NCBI RefSeq assembly: GCF_008330945.1
Contig: NZ_CP043489.1
Location: 3,607,501 to 3,671,500 of the forward strand
Reading direction: 5' to 3'
DNA from: Labrys sp. KNU-23
GTDB taxonomy: Bacteria > Pseudomonadota > Alphaproteobacteria > Rhizobiales > Labraceae
DNA: 64,000 nt
Part shown: one piece after another, positions 49,946 through 59,831 of the stretch
Layout: each line of letters opens with the position of its first letter
How positions within the stretch are numbered: the stretch's first letter is position 1
Program-made: the position numbers and the translations under genes
Notes under the pieces: generated by a model
What the model was told of the DNA's origin: nothing
The model's database searches: none
What the model saw: only the letters and a program-made list of their open reading frames with translations

Positions 49946-50563
49946 ATGACGCAATCTCACCCCTTGCCGGTCCCGGCTGCCACGCCGATCCACCCGGCGA
50001 TCGTGCGGATCAGCCATTGGACCAATGCGGTCGCGATGCTGATGATGATCTCTTCAGGCTGGGCCATCCACAATGCCTATCCCACCCTGCCGTTCCCGTT
50101 TCCCTCGGCCCTCACGCTCGGCGGCTCCTTGATCGGCGGTCTGCAATGGCATTTCGCCGCCATGTGGCTGGTGATGGTCAATGGCCTGGTCTATCTCGCT
50201 TATGGCCTGGTTTCCGGCCGGTTCCGGCGCAAATTGCTGCCGGTCACGCCGGGCGCCGTGCTCGCCGATCTCAAGGCGGCGCTGGCCGGGCGGCTGGGCC
50301 ATGAGGATCTCAGCCACTACAACGCCGTGCAGCGCCTGCTCTATCTCGGCGTGATTGTCGCCGGCGTGCTGGTGGTGCTGTCGGGCCTGGCGATCTGGAA
50401 GCCAGTGCAATTGCGCCCGCTCGTCATGCTGCTCGGCGATTTCGACACGGCCCGCCTGATCCATTTCGGCGCCATGTCGGTGATCGTCGGCTTCCTGGTC
50501 GTGCATGCCGCGATGGCCCTGCTGGTGCCGCGCAGCCTCGTCGCCATGATCCGCGGGCATTGA
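49946..50563 (+). CDS. Cytochrome b561-type membrane protein
   Basis: The 205-residue membrane protein has four hydrophobic segments and the heme-ligand histidines of Ni/Fe-hydrogenase or b561-type cytochromes (RISHWTNAVAMLMM near residue 23, LIHFGAMSVIVGFLVVHAAMALL near the end). ATG 49946 is used. It lies 10 bases from the molybdopterin oxidoreductase gene, so it probably feeds electrons to it, in the manner of YedZ-type heme subunits. Confidence 0.85.
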   Translation: MTQSHPLPVPAATPIHPAIVRISHWTNAVAMLMMISSGWAIHNAYPTLPFPFPSALTLGGSLIGGLQWHFAAMWLVMVNGLVYLAYGLVSGRFRRKLLPVTPGAVLADLKAALAGRLGHEDLSHYNAVQRLLYLGVIVAGVLVVLSGLAIWKPVQLRPLVMLLGDFDTARLIHFGAMSVIVGFLVVHAAMALLVPRSLVAMIRGH

Positions 50564-50573
50564 GGAGGGGGTC

Positions 50574-51356
50574 ATGCTGCGTGAACCCAAAAAGCCCCAT
50601 CCCGATGCTGGCGCGATCCTCAAAGAGGCCGCCGGTCGGCTCGATCGCGCCACGCGGCGCCAGTTCCTGCGCCGGGCGCTCGGTCTGGGAAGCCTGACCC
50701 TGCTCGCCGGCTGCGACGTCACCGACGGCTATAGCGCCGAAGCGATGCTGGGGCGGATCTCCGATTTCAACGACCGCGTGCAGGCCTGGCTGTTCTCCCC
50801 GGAGCGCTTGGTGAAGGAATATCCCGAAAGCATGATCACCCGGCCCTTCCCGTTCAACTCCTTCTACGAGCCCAACATTCCGGACAAGGCACCGATGATC
50901 GATGCCGACCTCTATCGCCTGAACGTCACCGGCCTGGTCGAGCGCCGGGCCGATTGGACGCTGCCCGAGCTGCACGCCTTGCCACGCGTCACCCAGATCA
51001 CCCGCCATATCTGCATCGAGGGCTGGAGCGCCATCGGCAGCTGGTCGGGGGTGTCCTTCTCGCATTTCCTGCGCCGCATCGGCGCCGATCTCACGGCGAA
51101 CTACGTCAATTTCCGCTGCGACGACAATTACGTCACCAGCATCGACATGCCGACCGCCCTGCATCCGCAGACGCAGCTCACCTTCTGGTTCGACGGGCAG
51201 GTGCTGCCGCGTGCCTATGGCTTCCCGATGAAACTGCGCGTGCCGACCAAGCTCGGTTTCAAGAACCCCAAATTCATCGGCGAGATCGAGGTGAGCAACG
51301 ACTATCTCGGCGGCACCTGGGAGAGCCAGGGCTATAATTGGTTCAGCGGGCTGTAG
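50574..51356 (+). CDS. Molybdopterin-dependent oxidoreductase (sulfite-oxidase/YedY family)
   Basis: The 260-residue protein has a twin-arginine leader (TRRQFLRRALGLGSLTLLAGC). Cys47 in LLAGC could also be a lipobox, so it may be a Tat-exported lipoprotein. The Mo-binding Cys147 is in RHICIEGWSAIGSWSGV. Further family motifs are DDNYVTSIDMPTAL and RVPTKLGFKNPKFI. It likely reduces oxidised sulfur or other small molecules in the periplasm. It is encoded with the b-type cytochrome and the fasciclin gene. Confidence 0.88.
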   Translation: MLREPKKPHPDAGAILKEAAGRLDRATRRQFLRRALGLGSLTLLAGCDVTDGYSAEAMLGRISDFNDRVQAWLFSPERLVKEYPESMITRPFPFNSFYEPNIPDKAPMIDADLYRLNVTGLVERRADWTLPELHALPRVTQITRHICIEGWSAIGSWSGVSFSHFLRRIGADLTANYVNFRCDDNYVTSIDMPTALHPQTQLTFWFDGQVLPRAYGFPMKLRVPTKLGFKNPKFIGEIEVSNDYLGGTWESQGYNWFSGL

Positions 51357-51373
51357 CTGGCTGTTTGCTCGTG

Positions 51374-51403
51374 GAAAAGAAAATGCGGGCGACGATGCCC
51401 GCA
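51374..51403 (-). terminator. Rho-independent terminator of the fab operon
   Basis: On the minus strand, TGCGGGC-ATCGTC-GCCCGCA is followed by TTTTCTTTTCC. It lies 50 bases past the fabI stop. From the plus strand, the same stem follows the oxidoreductase gene but lacks a T-run. Confidence 0.88.
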
Positions 51404-51453
51404 CTTCCATGGATACTTCGCTTCCAGCGCTTCCGCGACGGGGACAGGCTGGC

Positions 51454-52293
51454 CTATTCGGCGGCGGCCTTCGTCGTCACGCTCGCCTCGGCGGCTTCCT
51501 GGGCCTTGAGGGCTTCGGGATGCGGCATCGAGATGATGTTGTAGCCGGAATCGACGAAATGCACTTCACCGGTGACGCCGGTGGACAGATCGGAAAGCAG
51601 ATAAAGCGCCGAACCGCCGACCTCTTCGATGCTCACCGTGCGGCGCAGCGGCGCATGGGCGCGCTGGTAGTTGAACATCAGGCGGGCATCGGAAATGCCG
51701 GCACCGGCGAGGGTGCGGATCGGCCCGGCCGAGATTGCATTGACCCTGACGGCCTGCGGGCCGAAATCGGAGGCAAGGTAGCGCACCGAAGCTTCCAGCG
51801 CAGCCTTGGCGACACCCATGACGTTGTAGTTCGGCATCACTCGGGTGGAGCCGCCATAGGTGAGGGTGAGGATCGAGCCGCCATCATGCATCAGGTCGGC
51901 GGCGCGCTTGGCGATCTCGGTGAAGGAGAAGCAGGAGATCACCATGGTCTTGGCGAAATTGTCGCGCGTGGTGTCGGCGTAGCGGCCCTTGAGCTCGCTC
52001 TTGTCCGAATAGGCGATGGCGTGGACGAGGAAGTCGATCTTGCCCCATTCCTGCGCCAGCGTGGCGAAGACGCCGTCGACGGAAGCGACATCCTCGACGT
52101 CGCACGGCACCAGCAGGCTGGAGCCGACGCTGTTGGCCAGCGGCTCCACGCGCTTGCGCAGGGCATCGCCCTGATAGGTGAATGCCAATTGGGCGCCTTG
52201 GGCGGCAAGGCTCTTGGCGATACCCCAGGCGATCGAATGATCATTGGCCACGCCCATGATCAGACCGCGCTTACCTTGCATGAGCCCTGTCAT
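51454..52293 (-). CDS. fabI: Enoyl-ACP reductase FabI
   Basis: The 279-residue NADH-dependent enoyl-ACP reductase has the N-terminal GLIMGVANDHSIAWGIAK, and the active-site Tyr-X6-Lys in NYNVMGVAKAALEASVRYLA (part). A 24-residue C-terminal tail (KAQEAAEASVTTKAAAE) is extra. ATG 52293 after GGAG gives the family start. It is last of fabA-fabB-fabI, the order usual in rhizobia, and a good terminator follows. Confidence 0.95.
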   Translation of the reverse strand: MTGLMQGKRGLIMGVANDHSIAWGIAKSLAAQGAQLAFTYQGDALRKRVEPLANSVGSSLLVPCDVEDVASVDGVFATLAQEWGKIDFLVHAIAYSDKSELKGRYADTTRDNFAKTMVISCFSFTEIAKRAADLMHDGGSILTLTYGGSTRVMPNYNVMGVAKAALEASVRYLASDFGPQAVRVNAISAGPIRTLAGAGISDARLMFNYQRAHAPLRRTVSIEEVGGSALYLLSDLSTGVTGEVHFVDSGYNIISMPHPEALKAQEAAEASVTTKAAAE

Positions 52294-52528
52294 GGCCTGC
52301 AACTCCAAATCCTGGTCATCAGTCATTTGGGGCACAATCAGACCAGAATCGGCCGATCAGCCCGCATTTCCGCCTCTTTACCACGTTTTGACAAAGCAGC
52401 CGGGGATTTGCTGGCTTCCCGGATCACTTTATCTGTCTCTTTGTTACCGGGCATGCTCATCCACGGTCTTCAAACTATGGATGAGCGCCTACCCTGGATA
52501 GTCCGGGCGGAACAGGCGGTGACCGATC

Positions 52529-53755
52529 TCAGGCGTCGAGCCGCTTGAAGACCAGGGCCGCGTTGGTGCCGCCGAATCCGAAGGAATTGGACAGGACGTG
52601 GCTGAGCTTGGCATTGTCGATACGCTTGCGCACGATCGGCATGTCAGCAAAGGCCGGATCCAACTCCTCGATATGCGCACTTTCGCAGATGAAGCCATTA
52701 TTCATCATGAGGAGTGAATAAATTGCTTCCTGCACGCCCGTCGCGCCCTGCGAATGGCCGGTCAGCGCCTTGGTCGCGGCGATCGGGGGGCATTTGTCGC
52801 CCGAGCCGAACACCTTGCGGATGGCCTCGATCTCAGGCGGATCGCCGGCCGGCGTCGAGGTGGCGTGCGGGTTGATGTAGTCGATCGGTGCCTTGATATT
52901 GGCCAGCGCCATGCGCATGCAGCGCTCGGCGCCCTCGCCCGAGGGGGCGACCATGTCATGGCCGTCGGAGGTCGCGCCATAGCCGGCAATCTCGCCATAG
53001 ATGCGCGCGCCGCGGGCCTTGGCATGCTCCAGCTCTTCCAGCACCAGCACGCCGGCGCCGGCGGAGATCACGAAGCCGTCGCGATTCTTGTCATAGGGGC
53101 GGGAGGCCGTGGAGGGGGTGTCGTTATACTTGGACGACATCGCGCCCATGCCGTCGAACAGCACGGCGAGCGTCCAGTCGAGCTCCTCGCAGCCGCCGGC
53201 GAACATCACGTCCTGCTTGCCGTACTGGATCTGCTCATAGGCATTGCCGATGCAATGGTTCGAGGTCGCGCAGGCAGAGGAGATCGAGTAGTTCGTGCCC
53301 TTGATCTTGAACCAGGTCGAGAGCGTGGCGGAGGCCGTGGACGACATCGCCTTGGGCACGGCGAAGGGGCCGACCTTCTTGGAGCTGCCCGACTCGCGCG
53401 CCTTGTCTGCAGCCTCGACGATCGTGCGGGTAGAGGGGCCGCCGGACCCCATGATGATACCGGTGCGCTCGTTGGAGACTTCGTTGGCTTCGAGGCCTGA
53501 ATCGAGGATGGCTTGCTCCATCGCCACGTGGTTCCAGGCGGTGCCGCCGCCATGGAAGCGCATGGCGCGGCGATCGACCACCGAGGCGGGGTCGAGCGTA
53601 GGCGCGCCATAGACCTGCGAGCGGAAGCCGTATTGGGCGAACTGCTCGGCGCGCGTGATACCGGATCTGGCCTCGTGCAGGCTGGAGAGAACCTCCTGCG
53701 TCGAGTTGCCGATCGAAGACACGATACCCATGCCGGTAACGACGACACGTCTCAT
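52529..53755 (-). CDS. fabB: Beta-ketoacyl-ACP synthase I FabB
   Basis: The 408-residue enzyme has the catalytic Cys162 in SISSACATSNH and the two histidines in NPHATSTPAGDP and KALTGHSQGATG, with GFGGTNAALVFKRL at the end. It elongates unsaturated fatty acids made by FabA. Start MRRVVVTGMGIVSS is standard. It lies 333 bases downstream of fabA. Confidence 0.96.
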   Translation of the reverse strand: MRRVVVTGMGIVSSIGNSTQEVLSSLHEARSGITRAEQFAQYGFRSQVYGAPTLDPASVVDRRAMRFHGGGTAWNHVAMEQAILDSGLEANEVSNERTGIIMGSGGPSTRTIVEAADKARESGSSKKVGPFAVPKAMSSTASATLSTWFKIKGTNYSISSACATSNHCIGNAYEQIQYGKQDVMFAGGCEELDWTLAVLFDGMGAMSSKYNDTPSTASRPYDKNRDGFVISAGAGVLVLEELEHAKARGARIYGEIAGYGATSDGHDMVAPSGEGAERCMRMALANIKAPIDYINPHATSTPAGDPPEIEAIRKVFGSGDKCPPIAATKALTGHSQGATGVQEAIYSLLMMNNGFICESAHIEELDPAFADMPIVRKRIDNAKLSHVLSNSFGFGGTNAALVFKRLDA

Positions 53756-54088
53756 GGCGATCCCTTCCAGTTTCGTGACCGACCCACGATCCTCTCCGAG
53801 GGGAGCGCCAGGCCAGCACTGCGTTCTTGAGCAGAATTTCGCAAGCGCCCCGGTTGGGCAAGCTCGGAAATTGTGCTCGCTGTCCGCGATCGGGCAGGGC
53901 CCGATCCCGGATATCCTAACAAAGCACCAACCCCGTCAACACGTCGAGCGTCGTCGGGGCCGCACCCTGCATGTTTCAAAGCACATTGCAATAGGCAAGC
54001 CAATGACCGGCCCGACCGGAAAATGCGCTCGATCCGCGCTGCGCTCAGGCCGGAAATCAGGCTTGCTACCAGAAATCGGACCAAGAAA
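53756..54088. other. Long gap between fabA and fabB, with repeats
   Basis: This 333-base gap is unusually large for fabA-fabB. It contains a hairpin GATCGGGC-AGG-GCCCGATC near 53888-53907, and two direct copies of GAAATCAGGCTTG (54053-54065 and 54085-54097), the second of which overlaps the fabA stop. A separate fabB promoter may be here. No gene is seen. Confidence 0.5.
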
Positions 54089-54595
54089 TCAGGCTTGGAA
54101 CAGGCCGACGCGCAGATCCTTGGCTTCATAGATGGTGCGGCCGTCAGCCTTTAGCCAGCCATCCGCAATGCCGAGAATCAATTTACCTTTGAAAACGCGC
54201 TTGAGGTCTACGCCATATTCGACCTGGCGGACGCTGGGCAGCACCTGGTCGGTAAACTTGACCTCGCCGACACCGAGGGCACGGCCTCGTCCGGACTGGC
54301 CGAGCCAGCCCAGGAAGAAGCCGGTCATCTGCCAGAGGGCGTCGAGCCCGAGGCAGCCCGGCATCACCGGATCGCCCTGGAAATGGCAGGAGAAGAACCA
54401 CAGGTCCGGTTTGACTTCGAGCGTGGCGCGTACGCAGCCCTTGCCGTTCGGACCGCCGGTCTCGGAAATCTCCGGGATGCGATCGAACATCAGCATGGGG
54501 GGAAGGGGCAATTGCGCATTGCCGGGGCCGAACATCTCGCCGCGCCCGCAAGCCAGGAGATCTTCATATTCAAAGCTTGAACGGCGTTCCGCCAT
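54089..54595 (-). CDS. fabA: 3-hydroxydecanoyl-ACP dehydratase/isomerase FabA
   Basis: The 168-residue protein has the FabA motif FSCHFQGDPVMPGCLGLDALWQ (part), with the catalytic histidine, and GRALGVGEVKFTDQVLP. It introduces the cis double bond in unsaturated fatty acid synthesis. Start at 54595 is standard (MAERRSSFEYEDLLACG). It leads the fab operon. Confidence 0.96.
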   Translation of the reverse strand: MAERRSSFEYEDLLACGRGEMFGPGNAQLPLPPMLMFDRIPEISETGGPNGKGCVRATLEVKPDLWFFSCHFQGDPVMPGCLGLDALWQMTGFFLGWLGQSGRGRALGVGEVKFTDQVLPSVRQVEYGVDLKRVFKGKLILGIADGWLKADGRTIYEAKDLRVGLFQA

Positions 54596-54800
54596 TGCGT
54601 CTCAGTCCTCATCGACCAGTCAAAACCGCGTGGCCGGACAGGCGAGCCTGCCCGCACCACGGCCTCCCCTTAACATAGCAATCCCGCAGCCGAAAGCGGG
54701 GGAAGGGTCGCGGGGGGGATGTTGCCCCCTTAAAAAGGACTCAAGCGGTCTTGTCGGACCACGGACGCGATCGAGAGGACTCTGCAGGATACCGAACATT

Positions 54801-54852
54801 TGCAGAATATCCCGGCGAGGCCCGCGAATAGGCCTCGCCGGGATATTCTGCA
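54801..54852. repeat. Perfect 22-bp inverted repeat between caspase-like and fabA genes
   Basis: Arms 54801-54822 and 54831-54852 are perfectly complementary, with an eight-base loop CGCGAATA. It lies 18 bases past the stop of the minus-strand caspase-like gene. There is no T-run. It may be a terminator with processing function, or a dispersed repeat. Confidence 0.75.
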
Positions 54853-54870
54853 CTGGGGGTGTGCCGCTTG

Positions 54871-56244
54871 CTATCGTGCCGCCGAATCGTAGCGGAATAC
54901 CAGCATGTCGTCGCGCCAACCGGTCAGCGCGCAGTCCTTGGCACGCCGGGGCGCCTTTCCACGCAGGGTGATGGTCGGCGGCTCTCCGGCGGCCGAGCCC
55001 TCGACCCGATAGGAGATCGGGCCACATTCGCGCGAAAAGACATAGGCCTGGCCGCGATAGACGCCGCCGCTGGCCGTGCCCTTGAACAGCAGCGCTCCCT
55101 TGCGAACCCCAACCTCGGCAAGGCCAGAGCGGGGCGCCTCATAATAGAACAGGCGGTTGCCTTCGCTGGCCGAAAGAGCAACGCGCGAGCCGTTATGGTC
55201 CCAATAGCTCGAGACCGCATAGGGCGGTGGGTCGGATCGAGCCGGTTCGGATGGAGGGGAGGCAGCAATCGGGGCCTGCCCTCCCATGGACTTGGCCAGC
55301 GCATTCAGCCGCCGGCGCACCGATGTGGCGCAGTAGCCTTTGGGAAAATTGTCGAGATAGGCCTCGAGCTTGATCGGCGTAGGATCGGTGCCGAGATCGC
55401 TGCAGGCCGCCATGTCGGCCTTGTCGAGGGACGGGCTCGCCGGCATTGCCGCGAGCGGCAATGCGGTGCCGGGCGACGTGGCGGGGGTAGCGCTGCCGCT
55501 GAGATAGAGATCGCCGAGCAGGGCTTCGTCCACCCAGGGCGTCTGGCGCTGGTTGGTCGCGGCATGAACGTCCTGGCGCACCAGCGCCAACATGCGACGG
55601 ATCTCGATGCCGGATTCGGGCAATCGTTTCAGCAAGGCGGTGGCGAAGGGGGAATGAGCGCCGTCCCCGTCATCGGCGACGGCATTGGGGCCGGTGGCGA
55701 AGGCCACAAGCGTGCCGGTACTGGCGGCGTCGAGACGAGCCAGGCCACGCGAGGCGCCGCGGCTTGCACTTGCCGGCAGGGGATTGTTGCGGCAGGCATC
55801 GACGAGCAGGATCTTGGCCTTGGCGCCGGAGGTGCTCAGGATGTCGCTGATATCGTCGAGCCTGATGGTCTGAGTGGCCAGATCGACGCGGCTCTTGATA
55901 TCGGCGCTGATGGGAATGAGGAAATTGCGCTGGTCGACCTGCATGCCGTGGCCGGCATAGAACACCAGCGCGATATCGGCATCGGTGGCCTCATTGCCGA
56001 ATTCGGCCATCGCCTTGAGCATGGCGGCATGGTCGGCGTCGGCGGCGCGGATCACCTTGAAGCCGAGCGTTCCTCCGGCCAGCAGCGTGGCCATGGCGTC
56101 GGCATCGGCGACGGGATTGGCGAGACGGCCGAGGGTACGATAGTCACCATTGCCGATGACGAGCGCAACACGCTTGTCGGCGAGCGCGGCCGTGGCGCCA
56201 GCCAGCCAGAACAGACATAACAACATCAAGCAACGCCGGATCAT
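54871..56244 (-). CDS. Secreted caspase-family (peptidase C14) protein
   Basis: The 457-residue protein has a signal peptide (residues about 1-22, ending ALA) and a caspase-like p20 domain with ADKRVALVIGNGDYR, the catalytic His99 in FYAGHGMQ and Cys151 in LLVDACRNNP. The following part is a low-complexity linker with proline and alanine, and the C-terminal region (residues about 340-457) has beta-rich sequence without a clear family. Such metacaspase-like proteins (orthocaspases) cleave after Arg or Lys. It stands alone. Role unknown. Confidence 0.88.
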   Translation of the reverse strand: MIRRCLMLLCLFWLAGATAALADKRVALVIGNGDYRTLGRLANPVADADAMATLLAGGTLGFKVIRAADADHAAMLKAMAEFGNEATDADIALVFYAGHGMQVDQRNFLIPISADIKSRVDLATQTIRLDDISDILSTSGAKAKILLVDACRNNPLPASASRGASRGLARLDAASTGTLVAFATGPNAVADDGDGAHSPFATALLKRLPESGIEIRRMLALVRQDVHAATNQRQTPWVDEALLGDLYLSGSATPATSPGTALPLAAMPASPSLDKADMAACSDLGTDPTPIKLEAYLDNFPKGYCATSVRRRLNALAKSMGGQAPIAASPPSEPARSDPPPYAVSSYWDHNGSRVALSASEGNRLFYYEAPRSGLAEVGVRKGALLFKGTASGGVYRGQAYVFSRECGPISYRVEGSAAGEPPTITLRGKAPRRAKDCALTGWRDDMLVFRYDSAAR

Positions 56245-56562
56245 CGCCCCATCCCGGATTCACGGCAGCACCGGATCGATTGTGGCATGCCTGCCGGGTG
56301 CTGGCCAGTTCGAGGGGAACAGGGTGTGGGGCGGCATCACCAAGCCACGGGGCGTTGGTCTGCTCGCGATAGATTTGTAAACGCTCGCACACTTTCCTTC
56401 GCATGACTTTCCTTCCCGGATCGCGGAGGCTATCGTCGCGGCCCGCAATCGAAAGGCCGCGCAGGGACGGGGCCGCCAAGGCACTTTGCGATCTGGTGCA
56501 TCGGCCCGGAATCGCAAAGATGCATTCAGTTTGACCCCGTTCTGCTCCAGGGAGCCCGATCC
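56245..56562. other. Divergent gap between caspase-like gene and deoA
   Basis: No gene is seen in this 318-base gap. It holds an inverted repeat CTTTGCGAT (56484-56492) and ATCGCAAAG (56511-56519) with an 18-base spacer, about 45 bases before the deoA GTG, which may be an operator for the nucleoside genes. Confidence 0.5.
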
Positions 56563-57903
<1,341 letters not shown>

Positions 57904-57904
57904 G

Positions 57905-59119
57905 ATGGGTCGCGCGCTCCTTCTGGTGATGGATTCCTTCGGCATCGGCTCGGCTGATGATGCCGGGAACTATGGCGATGCGGGAGCCGATACGCTCGGC
58001 CACATCGCCGCCGCCTGCGCGGCGGGGCGGGCGGGCGAGAACGAGCATCGCACCGGGCCCCTGCGCCTGCCCGTGCTGACGAGCCTGGGCCTCGGCGCGG
58101 CTGCGGAAGCGGCGACGGGTACGCTGCCGCCCGGTCTGGAAGGCGGCGTGGCCGAAGGCCTGTGGGGCTATGCGGCCGAGGTCTCCAAGGGCAAGGACAC
58201 GCCCTCGGGTCATTGGGAGATCGCCGGCTATCCCGTGCCGTTCGACTGGGGCTATTTCCCCCAGGAAGTGCCCTGCTTTCCCGCCCGCCTGATCGCCGCC
58301 ATCGTCAAGGAAGCCGGGCTTGCCGGCGTGCTCGGCCAGCGCCATGCCTCGGGGACGCAGATCATTGCCGAACTCGGTGCCGAGAGCATCGAGACCGGCA
58401 AGCCGATCTTCTATACCTCTGCCGACAGCGTCCTGCAGATCGCCGCCCATGAGGAGGCCTTCGGGCTGGAGAGGCTGCTGTCCCTGTGCGAGATCGTGCG
58501 CCGCCATGTCGACCATCTCAACATCGGCCGGGTGATCGCGCGGCCCTTTGTCGGAGATGCCATCGGCGGCTTCACGCGCACCGCCAACCGGCGCGATTAT
58601 GCCGTGCCGCCGCCGGCTGAGACGCTGCTTGACGTGGCCGAACGCGCCGGGCGAGGCATCATCACCATCGGCAAGATCGGCGACATTTTCGCGCATCGCG
58701 GCACCGGCGAGATCGTCAAGGGTCCAAGCAATGACGCCTTGATCGATCGCACGCTCGAAGCCATGGGGCGCCTGCCCGAAGGCGGCCTGCTCTTCGCCAA
58801 TTATGTTGATTTTGACACGCTCTACGGCCATCGCCGCGACATTCCCGGCTATGCCGGCGCCCTGGAGCAGTTCGACATGCGATTGCCGCAGATCCTCTCG
58901 CGGCTGGGCGAGGATGACCTCCTGATCATCACGGCCGACCATGGCTGCGACCCGTCCTGGACGGGAACGGACCATACGCGCGAATTCGTGCCGGTGCTGG
59001 TGCGGCTCGGCAAGCGTTCCGGGCCGATCGGCCGGCGGGACAGCTTTGCCGACATGGCTGCCAGCGTGGCCGAGCATCTCAGGCTGGACTGGCAGGGGGC
59101 CGGCACGTCGTTTCTGTAG
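57905..59119 (+). CDS. deoB: Phosphopentomutase DeoB
   Basis: The 404-residue alkaline-phosphatase-superfamily enzyme converts (deoxy)ribose 1-phosphate to the 5-phosphate. Metal ligands are in MDSFGIGSADDAGNYGDAGADT (part) and TADHGCDPSWTGTDHTREFVP (part). It follows deoA, with AGGAGGAAG before ATG 57905, so DeoA product passes straight to DeoB. A hairpin follows the stop. Confidence 0.95.
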   Translation: MGRALLLVMDSFGIGSADDAGNYGDAGADTLGHIAAACAAGRAGENEHRTGPLRLPVLTSLGLGAAAEAATGTLPPGLEGGVAEGLWGYAAEVSKGKDTPSGHWEIAGYPVPFDWGYFPQEVPCFPARLIAAIVKEAGLAGVLGQRHASGTQIIAELGAESIETGKPIFYTSADSVLQIAAHEEAFGLERLLSLCEIVRRHVDHLNIGRVIARPFVGDAIGGFTRTANRRDYAVPPPAETLLDVAERAGRGIITIGKIGDIFAHRGTGEIVKGPSNDALIDRTLEAMGRLPEGGLLFANYVDFDTLYGHRRDIPGYAGALEQFDMRLPQILSRLGEDDLLIITADHGCDPSWTGTDHTREFVPVLVRLGKRSGPIGRRDSFADMAASVAEHLRLDWQGAGTSFL

Positions 59120-59121
59120 TG

Positions 59122-59155
59122 CCAGGTAAGCGGGGCATCTTGCCCGCGTACCTGG
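59122..59155 (+). terminator. Hairpin after deoB
   Basis: CCAGGTAAGCGGG and CCCGCGTACCTGG pair with one mismatch around an eight-base loop. No strong T-run follows. Confidence 0.6.
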
Positions 59156-59272
59156 AGATCCGCTCACCTCTTCTCAACCATGATTCCAGACGGCGCGGCG
59201 AATTCGTGCCGCGTTAACGCCGGAGCACCTGCGACGCTCTCATCATGCCCCTGTTTCGAGGTGGGTTGTTTG

Positions 59273-59410
59273 ATGATCGAGCGCATGCAGATGGTTCTCA
59301 AGGGCGGCATTTCCGCTGAAGACAGGGCCCAGTTCTGGGTCGGGTTGACGCTTGCCGTCGCCACTGTCCTGCTGCTGGCCGCCAGTTTCCTCGACCTGGT
59401 CTCGATCTGA
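59273..59410 (+). CDS. Small single-pass membrane protein
   Basis: The 45-residue product starts MIERMQMVLKGGISAEDRAQ and ends with one hydrophobic segment (FWVGLTLAVATVLLLAASFL). I do not recognise a family. It lies in the 295-base gap between deoB and the convergent cdd gene, and its stop is four bases from the cdd stop. The frame is preceded by only a weak ribosome site, so it is a possible gene, not a certain one. Confidence 0.5.
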   Translation: MIERMQMVLKGGISAEDRAQFWVGLTLAVATVLLLAASFLDLVSI

Positions 59411-59414
59411 TCGG

Positions 59415-59831
59415 TTAAGCCAGATTCTCCGGCCCGAAGCTCTCGGGCAGCAGTTGATCCAGCGTGAAGCTGCGGCGGATACCCTCGGGGCCTGCGACAT
59501 GGATGAGTGTCGACGGCTTCGCGAATTCGCGGATGCGCTGGCGGCAGCCTCCGCAGGGCGTGGTCAGGCCGGGCGCATCGGGATGGGCATCGGTCCAGCC
59601 CAGCACCAGGATTTCGGCGATTCCCGTCTCGCCATCCGCCACCATGGCCGAGATGGCGCCGCCTTCGGCGCAGGCCCCGACCGGATAGGCGGCATTCTCG
59701 ACATTGCAGCCGGCATAGATCCGGCCCGAACGGCCGCGGATGGCCGCTCCCACCTTGAAGCGCGAATAGGGCGCGTGCGCCTTCTCGCGCACGGCCCTGG
59801 CGGCCTCGAACAGATCGGCGAGCGCGTCCAT
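59415..59831 (-). CDS. cdd: Cytidine deaminase
   Basis: The 138-residue zinc enzyme deaminates cytidine and deoxycytidine. The zinc site is CAEGGAI and PCGGCRQ, with NVENAAYPVGACAEGGA (part) nearby. The ATG 59831 overlaps the ABC permease stop (ATGA). It ends the BMP/ABC operon, so imported nucleosides meet the deaminase directly. Confidence 0.95.
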   Translation of the reverse strand: MDALADLFEAARAVREKAHAPYSRFKVGAAIRGRSGRIYAGCNVENAAYPVGACAEGGAISAMVADGETGIAEILVLGWTDAHPDAPGLTTPCGGCRQRIREFAKPSTLIHVAGPEGIRRSFTLDQLLPESFGPENLA

